Positions 56,671 to 64,000 of a stretch of DNA of 64,000 nt are shown here, in pieces. Source of the stretch: Megalonaias nervosa (taxonomy: Eukaryota; Mollusca; Bivalvia; Unionida; Unionidae); assembly GCA_016617855.1 (NCBI GenBank), contig JAECUM010009358.1, positions 1 through 64,000 on the forward strand, given 5' to 3'. The translations under genes and the position numbers were made by a program. The notes under the pieces were generated by a model. The model did not search any database, was not told where the DNA came from, and saw only the letters and a list, made by a program, of their open reading frames with translations. Numbering within the stretch: position 1 is the stretch's first letter; each line of letters starts with the position of its first letter.

Positions 56671-58835
56671 CCAACTTCCAAATTTGCACATGTTGGCAAT
56701 TTTTTCTTTCACACCTTTTTTTATTTTAATTTATTATATTCACACTGTAGGACTTTCTGTATCCTCCTGTGCCCATATTCACTAAAGATTGAACGAAAAA
56801 AACACATTTTTATGGCCAAAAAAAGCACACAAGAAAGTAAATATACATCAACATACAAATATGCCAAATAGATATAGCAACCATTTCAAGTTGGTACCAT
56901 TTAAGAACTGAATTTCATATTTAACAACTTACAAAGTCAATAAGTTTGAAAATTGATTATACACCACACAAATAATCATAGCAAAGCAATGACCATTCAT
57001 CACAATACATGAATTCATGAATCATACAAAAGTTCATTTCTTATACAGTAATTACAAATATTCATAAAAATAATAACAATTCTCAAGTAATAAATAACGA
57101 AACTAAATATTATCAATAGTGACCAAGCAAACAATAAGGGTATCAGAATACACATGTAGTTTCAGGTACAAGTTAATAAATTCTAATTTTCTTCATAACA
57201 GGATGAAATTTTAACCGATCAAACTGTTTGTTAACAGATTAGTATTAACTGAACAATAATGAGCATTTTATGACTTGAACTTGTCAAATGAGAATAAATA
57301 ACCATCTGTTATCATTATACTGGCATGTAAAAGACTGTGCAATTCTGAAAAACACAGAACATGCAGTAATTATGACTGTAGATCTGTTGAGACGAGCTTG
57401 CTTCTAAAAACCTTCCATTAAATTTCTGGGAATAATTTACCTTACACATGAAATAGAACAGAGCTACTCCTATAAATTTTAATTACTCAATAAAACAAGT
57501 CTTTTGTCTTGATTCACGTATAAATGTTTCCAGAAAAAGCAAAATGCCCAATTTACAACATTAGATGTCAAAACCGCATGTTTCATTTTTTAAAAACAAT
57601 CTTTGAACAGCAGCCATTGTGTGCAATCATGAAACTTTGAACTGACAATTTATGAGGAACACGTATAGGCAATCAAAACTTATGCTTGGATCACAAGAAA
57701 AGATATATCCTGACAAAGCACAGTATAAGGAAATTGAGTAAAGTTTATTTCAATGCAAATTAGGGACACCTTAATTTTACATTTCTTTTTCTAATAGTTT
57801 CTACAATTGTTGTACAAAATATCCATAATTGTTTTTATCACTCTCAATTATAGATCTTGAAACTTCTGAATAAACATGATTTAATGAGCTGACTTGACAA
57901 ATGGTCAGCAAAAATTACCTGCCTACACTGAGGAATGGTAACTATGGCAACCCATCAGCTACATGGCTCCACAAAACATTTACCATTTGGAGCAATTCCT
58001 ACGAGTCATATGAAAATCTCCAAACCATTAGGCTTGGTAAAGTCGAAGTAACAATACATCGGGCACATGGGCACTATCCATTGTTGAAATTAATAACCTG
58101 CTCACACGCAAATATTATCATCATGCGTAGCTTTCCCCGAATATGACCTTTCTCAAAATCAAACTCGTAACAAAATTAACGTCTTCTACAACTGAGGCTG
58201 ATTGCTTTTTGTGTACATTTAAGACTCGCAATCAATAGATCCCCCACTGCAGGAGAAGTAACAATTCTGACTTCCAGTTATAGATTCACTATATTCAAGC
58301 ATCACACTGTATGGACCAATGCATTAACAATACTAATGAATGATACACATCAAGGGCTGTAATTTTGTTACCCATCTGCTCATCTGAGGGTATGGAAATG
58401 AGTATATTTTATAGAACAAAGAACCCCAAAAGTGTCAACTTTAGGCAACATTTTCAATTTCAAAGAAACCTTTGTTCTTGAAATTATGAAGGTTTTTTTT
58501 TTCATAATGAAAATTAAAAAGCAATGTATGAAATTGTTGTAATGAAAATATTTAGGGCTTCTTTTCTTTAGGTACCCTTTTGCCAAAAGAAAAAAGATTA
58601 AAAGTACTGGAAATTAATTGCCTGTGGCATCATAAATGAAGAGATACAGGTAAAAACCAAATTTCACAGCAAGTTAACCTTAATGTGTACATTTCGAGGA
58701 ATAACGTTCTGTGATATTTGCAGGTGAAAAGGAAACCTGGAAATGAAATATATCAAAACGTTTTCTAAAATATTTATCTCTTTCAAATTATTTAAAATGC
58801 ATTCGGAATATATGTCCAAATTACAACTAATTCTT

Positions 58836-59010
58836 GCAGTGACTCAGTGGTAAGCATGCTGGTCATGCAACCAGAAGGATGCAGGTTTAAATCCTGCCAT
58901 CAAATCAGTCCAGGGTGGCTGCCATGTAACATCAGTGAAAGGCACTTTACTCCAGTTGTCTCTGCATCATATAATCTTCACATGTTCATGTTATAAGAAC
59001 AAAAAAAAAA
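58836..59010 (+). mobile_element. tRNA-derived SINE with oligo-A tail
   Basis: A tRNA-like head, GTGACTCAGTGGTAAGCATG, contains box A, with box B GGTTTAAATCC at 58884-58894. A core follows with TCAGTCCAGG and GGCACTTTACTCCAGTTGTC, ending in A-rich sequence at about 59000-59010. The same core layout occurs at 1468-1625, so both belong to one family. Confidence 0.75.
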
Positions 59011-59266
59011 TCGTAAATTGGAGTTAAATTACAAGAAAGGGCTATCTAGCATTTGTCTAATCTGCTTCTGATGTGGGTCCTTTGGCCAATGGAATTGGGA
59101 AAATTGCAGGCAGATGAAGTGAAAAAGTTTTAAAAATAAAATAAAATAAAGACTATCTGTGCACAAGCAGTGGCTACTTCTGATCTTGGCATCCACATCA
59201 TTTTAGAATCTGGAAAGGGTCTTGTATCCTGCCACAAAATCAGCTTAGATTTAGAAAAAAAACTTG

Positions 59267-59391
59267 GGCAATACATGTATATGCATTTCCATATGGCAAT
59301 ACATGTATAGGCATTTTCATGTGGCAATACATGCATAAACATTTTGATGTGACAATACATGTATATGCATTTTCATATGGCAATACATGTA
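59267..59391. repeat. 28-bp satellite, left part
   Basis: About 4.5 units of GGCAATACATGTATAGGC plus ATTTTCATGT. Neighbouring units alternate GTATAGGCA and GCATAAACA forms. The array resumes at 61062 on the far side of the inserted transposon. Confidence 0.9.
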
Positions 59392-59740
59392 CAGTAAAAC
59401 CTGTTATGAGAGACCGCCCCTTCTGCCAACAAAAAGCAGTCTCTCAAGACAGGTGGTCTCTCATAGCAGGCTTGCACAAAAAGACCAGTTTCCAAGGTCC
59501 AGTTTCAGAACAATTTCAAGAAAAATAACCACAATCACTGTACATATATTGTATTCTTCATTAATATTTCTTGCTAAAATATTCTATGCATTCATCTAAA
59601 AACAAAATTATATAGCAATAAAGATATACTTCTGTCATTAAACATGAAATCACGTTTACATTTGAAGATCACATATTTTAGCATATGAAATCGTTTCTGA
59701 ATTACTTCTTTTTCTTTATAACAACCTACATTTGTTTTAC

Positions 59741-59861
59741 CGATGTTTAAACCGCTTTTTTTGCGAGTGGTCTGCTCTTTTTCACTTCTTTCAGTTACAA
59801 TAATTATTTTCTTCGGCCTTAAAATGTTTCTCTTTTTAGTTGGAGGTTCATCCATTGTCAT
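59741..59861 (-). CDS. Candidate first coding exon of ZEB (uncertain)
   Basis: The reading frame opens with ATG at 59861-59859. A second in-frame ATG at 59855 has a much better Kozak context (A at -3, G at +4). It encodes 40 basic residues starting MTMDEPPTKKRN and ends in a G|GTAAAA donor at 59741/59740. The donor leaves phase 1. Joined to the TT at the start of the next exon (48382), it restores a Val codon with no stop. ZEB1 also starts with a short, basic, Lys/Arg-rich exon, so length and character fit. Against it: the exon lies wholly inside a TIR transposon (59392-61061), a phase match happens by chance one time in three, the donor is not strong, and I do not see the family's RRKQ-type N-terminal motif. 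The true exon 1 could lie beyond the window. The implied intron 1 is 11.36 kb. Confidence 0.33.
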
Positions 59862-60592
59862 TAAGGTTATAGGTGTTAAAATTATTAGTGCTCAGTTGTA
59901 ATATCGAACGTAAAGACGGTTTTGACTGGGCTGTGGGAAAATGTGAAAAATCTATACATGTGCATTGCATATCTAACAATTAATGAAATAAAAAGAAACA
60001 ATTATCTCATCCAGAAACTGAACCATTTACTCAGAGGCAAAAGTCAACGACTTCATTCAAAGATGACATACTAGGATTAACTCTATAAGCTAAGTGTGTA
60101 ACCCGGTCGCACCAACTTGAATAGACGACAGCTTTGTGAATGGGTTGTAATCACTTAACATCGGGTGGAAAAACAACAAACTTCACAAGTCTTGAACACC
60201 ATCAATCGAATCCCACAAATGATTCTCTCTTGCTGGTTTAATAGACAATGACCTTATTCACCCCTGGCAATATGGATTAACTCTAAAGACAAACAATATA
60301 CGTGATCACTACGTCAACTTTGGCACCACAACGGCAATTCATAACATGTACATTAGCCTGGTTTACGGACTGTAGCATCCATCACCAGTAGCAACAATCC
60401 TTTTTTTTTTTAAATATTCCTTTTATGCTTGTTTTTGATCAGAACAATCGTTACTAATCAAGCAGTCGTTGTAACAATTGATTACATATAGGTCAGTGGT
60501 GTCCGTCTGTTCTCGCGATACGGTCATTCACAGGGATGTCAGGACCTGCGATTAAGGCCGGGAAGCAGGCAAAGAGCGGGAATAATTTGTAT

Positions 60593-60678
60593 GGTTCCTT
60601 GCTTTGTATGCTCCGTGCATTGTTCACCCCTATATGAATAGCGGAGAACAACGCAGGGAGCATACGAAGCAGGGAACC
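60593..60678. repeat. Stem-loop, 33-bp arms, 20-base loop
   Basis: Arm GGTTCCTTGCTTTGTATGCT... (60593-60625) pairs with 60678-60646 with four mismatches, some wobble-compatible. The right arm ends GGGAACCAGACT, a word also found in the 45.7-kb element at 46900-46911. Confidence 0.8.
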
Positions 60679-61061
60679 AGACTAGGAAATAATCTACATA
60701 TACTTTAGTCTGGTTTACGACAGAAACTATAAAACACTGTAAGCAAAGCTAAAGTTTCAGACATCGGTAGCCAGCCTATTTTTAAAAAATTTTTTTGTTT
60801 CTATTTAGAACGGTATGAGCGGTCGTTCTTACAGGAATTAAATAAAGGTCAGTGGAGTTTATCCTCATTTTTGCGATGTGGTCGTTCATAGCAGTGTCAA
60901 AATGCATATTTTGGCAAGACATCGCGGTCGCTGGTCGTGTTCAGCAGGCGGTTGCTCATAGCAGAGCATTTATATAATAAAATCTATCTGTGCATTACGA
61001 TTGTGGTCAGAAATGACAGGTGGTCGTTCATAGCAGAGGTCATTCATGACAGTTTTTACTG

Positions 61062-61218
61062 TATAGGCATTTCCATGTGGCAATACATGCATAAACATTT
61101 TCATGTGGCAATACATGTATAGGCACTTTCATGTGGCAATACATGCATATAAATTTCCATGTCACAATACATGCATAAATATTTTGATGTGGCAAGACAT
61201 GTACAGGCATTTCCATGT
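61062..61218. repeat. 28-bp satellite, right part
   Basis: About 5.5 further units of the same satellite seen at 59267-59391, starting mid-unit exactly at the transposon junction. Confidence 0.9.
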
Positions 61219-63933
61219 AAGTATTGATAATATCTTATATAAAATTAATACAAATCTACTAATACTACCCTGGGAAAACTGCTGCACTGTCATCAAAGGG
61301 ATTGACGTCTCAAGTCTCTCCAAACCATAAATCAAAATACTGGCCATTTTTTATTCAGTTTAAAATGTCTAAATATTGTCCATAATGTCCCTTGTCTTGA
61401 CTAACTCTGCCAAAATATTTGTACCATGAATAATGGATAACTTCACAATGTTTACCAGAAAATTCTGATGCCAAGTTCAACTGATATCATCATGGATTTT
61501 CAACAAAGAAACTTTAAGCAATCTCAATTTTGGTTGCCATAGTAACTGTCCTGCAGTTGTGCCTGCCTCCAATGTTGATCATAAAGCTTTATGCCTATAT
61601 GATAGGTGGTGTAGATTTTTACCTAGTTCAGTGTGGGTGATGAAGACTTTTTTGGGTCTGGCAGTGGCTGCTGAAACTGCACAGCCATAACATTAAACTG
61701 AATTTTACATGACTGCTCCTATGGGTCATTACATATGCCATCTTTAAATCAGTCACATTCAGTACCAACTAAGCAAACAAGTGAACACAAATTATAGTGA
61801 ACAAATGCTTCTATAATTAATGAAGAAACAACATTTACACTATTTAAAAAATCTTACAAGTAATTTTAGATCATGTATGAAGGTTAGAACCATGCAACTT
61901 GTGTTTTATATTTTTCTGTGTCTCTAACTCTGACTTTTTATTCCAGATTTTGTTTTCAACTGCCAAAATTAATAGAAAATTTTAATCATAATAAATTATT
62001 TTTTTTTATTTTCTCCAATACGACTCGAGAGTTGTATGATGGGTGTCAGAATTCACCTTAAACACAACCAAATATGAACACAACAGACGAACATGTAAAG
62101 TTTCTAGACTGAATGTGTGTTTGTTTTGTTCAGTGTCGATTTCTTTATCGGGTTGGTTGGTCATCTTGTATGCATAGTTTACTCCACTGAGAGTTGTAAC
62201 ATGCAAAGGAAGAGACACTTTGGTTAACAGTAATTAAACTGACAGTTTCAAGATAGGCTTATTAAACACTGTAAATAAAAACCTGATTTTGGACAGAGAA
62301 GTCTATAAGGGTTGCAAAGACAAAGAGAGAAAGCTGACCCCAGGTATTCCCTGACATGATATGTAATCTAACCCCAATACCCCTCCCCAGGTAAATTTAT
62401 ACTTGGATAACTGACACTGACAATATCAATTAAGTTTTTATAGAATTTTGTCTCCAAGGGCATCCCCTGTGTCATCAGCCCTGTACAGGTACATATCAGT
62501 ATAAATTTAATTATGGCCACATATCAGTATTCTATTGTGTTACACAGATAGGAGCTGTCCAATGATATCTGAATCGCAACACATGTTGAGGTATTTCCTT
62601 GTACATGTTGCACCTGACTGTAAGGGCAGAGAATAAAATGGCGCATTAAGTTTTTCCAATGCAGAACTGGACCAAACCCTCCCACCTTTTTCAGTTAAAT
62701 TAGTCCTTTTTTTACCCTGAAAAAGAAGATATAATTCAACAATTTAGGCAAATAAACCAATCTATTTTTTTAAATTAAAAACTCATTACAAAATAAACTG
62801 TTATGTCCACCCTGCCCTGCACAGGGATGTTACACAGAAATTCAGACTGACGGATCAAAGACAGAAGAGAACAAAGAAATTCGATAAATCAATTTCACTT
62901 CTTTAGGTTTCATACTTCTAGAATCATTTCACAACTTGATTAAAATTGAGATGTAAATATAATACGCAGAATGATTAAGTTTTACTTTCTGCTTTCGGAA
63001 TCCCGATCCACTTAATTTTATTAATATAATACAAGAAGTGTTGCATTTTATGCTAGGGGGAGTTATTATCAGAAACATTATGTAGTGAATGATGTTTATC
63101 ACCTTCATAAATGTGAAAGACATAATTTATTTGCCGAACTGAAAGGTCAGAAGAACATAACCTCCTATCAGTGTCCATCAGACCTGTCATGTTGAAGACC
63201 TTGATTTTAATCACACTGGTTAATCCAACATACCTACTTTTGAATGAAACCTCACATAAGATTTGTTTGTATCAACCTAAGAGATTTATATTATTATTAT
63301 TAATCTTCATAATAAGATCGGGCTTCCAGATTCAAATTAGTTTTTGCTCAAATTCAATACTACAATGCTACAGAATATTAAGTGTGTTGTTCCACTTTTG
63401 ATTTCTTGTACCAACAACATTAAAGACAAATATATTTTATTTTGTTCAGTTGAAATACTGAGGAAGAAAATACATATATCAAAAGAACCATTTCACTGAA
63501 AACAATGTAATTAATACATAAATCTCTCAATGACCATTGTACCTTCTAACATAATGCAGGAAGGAAGACACTTCAACTCTGTTTCTCAGTAACCAATGTA
63601 CCTAGCAAATATATAAAGCAGGAAGGAAGGTGCACACTTCACACCTCTTTACAGGTCCCTTTAAACACTCTATCACATTCAAGGTTTAACCACACTTTAC
63701 ACCTCTGTACTGGAAGTATGCACCCAAAGGGGCCATCTGGTCTCATTTAGAACACATGGGGCCACTACTCATCAAAGGTAATGCTGTTTGAAAATCAGAT
63801 GATCAAATAAGAAACACCCATTCTGGAATGTCAAGAGGATAAATAATACCAGTTGGAGGTATATGGTAGTGGAGGTGATGGCAAGGGGAGGAGGTCACAA
63901 TTAAATTTGTGTCTCTTGGGGTACCTGTTCTAA
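61219..63933. other. AT-rich sequence, no gene recognised
   Basis: No open frame with recognisable protein content, no tRNA-like element and no strong repeat. If the candidate exon 1 is right, the ZEB promoter would lie between about 59.9 and 61 kb or further right, but I see no clear core promoter or GC-rich island. Confidence 0.6.
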
Positions 63934-63939
63934 ATAATA

Positions 63940-63977
<38 letters not shown>
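63934..63977. repeat. (AAT)n microsatellite
   Basis: Uninterrupted TAA/AAT trinucleotides near the right edge of the window. Confidence 0.93.
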
Positions 63978-63979
<2 letters not shown>

Positions 63980-64000
63980 GACTTTAATTAATGAAGACAA

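Larger units (their letters stand above)
48383..59740 (-). other. Presumed ZEB intron 1 (11.36 kb if exon 1 is correct)
   Basis: No coding exon was recognised on either strand. It contains a 34-bp tandem repeat, MITEs at 49.3-49.7 kb, a compound microsatellite at 50.2 kb, a CAGGTR cluster at 51.94-52.17 kb, a C-rich degenerate array at 55.9-56.7 kb and a SINE at 58.8 kb. If exon 1 lies outside the window, this is intron plus upstream sequence. Confidence 0.5.
59392..61061. mobile_element. 1.67-kb TIR transposon with TA target duplication, inserted in satellite
   Basis: The left end CAGTAAAACCTGTTATGA (from 59392) and the inverted right end CAGTAAAAACTGTCATGA (from 61061) match at about 20 of 24 positions. 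TA flanks both sides (59390-59391, 61062-61063). Removing the element and one TA rebuilds a perfect 28-bp satellite unit, so the insertion is clean. CAGT ends with TA duplication fit Tc1/mariner/pogo elements. No transposase ORF is present. The interior has a duplicated segment (about 60360-60560 and 60715-60920) flanking a hairpin (60593-60678). The candidate ZEB exon 1 lies inside. Confidence 0.85.

Noticed and set aside
58836..58910. Possible functional tRNA gene
   Set aside because: Box A and box B are present but the acceptor stem and cloverleaf do not close, and the sequence continues into a SINE core with an A tail.

Overview
This 64 kb window is intron-rich, AT-rich animal genomic DNA. 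It is most likely from a bivalve mollusc. The reasons are a zfh-1-like ZEB gene, dense CT/TA/AAT microsatellites, tRNA-derived SINEs, and copies of repeat types that I associate from memory with bivalve genomes (the 'gtgaccttga...' and 'gggtttaacgcc' families). The species call is inference. No bacterial gene, CRISPR array, rRNA or intact tRNA gene is visible.

The one protein-coding gene I can support is a minus-strand ZEB/zfh-1 transcription factor (zinc finger E-box-binding homeobox). Five coding exons join with matching splice phases: 48382-47999, 44539-44399, 43269-40901, 36413-36221 and 34766-34540, ending in TGA. They give nine zinc fingers (five N-terminal, one central, three C-terminal), a homeodomain and CtBP-type PLDLS and VLNLS motifs. 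A first coding exon is needed upstream. The best candidate I found (59861-59741) has the required phase and would give a protein of about 1142-1144 residues, close to human ZEB1, but it lies inside a transposon, so it is uncertain.

Layout. 1-19.3 kb: intergenic, with a 67-bp satellite (2.98-4.1 kb), a 72-bp repeat (11.3-11.7 kb), many microsatellites, a SINE, old dispersed repeats and two G-quadruplex-type tracts; no gene recognised. 19.3-34.5 kb: AT-rich, gene-free sequence 3' of ZEB, which includes its 3' UTR of unknown length and a 299-bp TIR element. 34.5-48.4 kb: the supported ZEB exons. The introns hold a perfect 285-bp tandem duplication, a 25/27-bp minisatellite and a 1.57-kb TIR transposon. 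48.4-59.7 kb: presumed ZEB intron 1, containing MITEs, a SINE and a tight cluster of seven CAGGTR (E2-box) sites, the motif ZEB proteins themselves bind. 59.3-61.2 kb: a 1.67-kb TA-flanked transposon inserted cleanly into a 28-bp satellite. 61.2-64 kb: no gene seen.

The most interesting hypotheses are an intronic ZEB autoregulatory element at 51.94-52.17 kb and a ZEB first exon supplied by, or disrupted by, a transposon. Both are inferences from the sequence alone.
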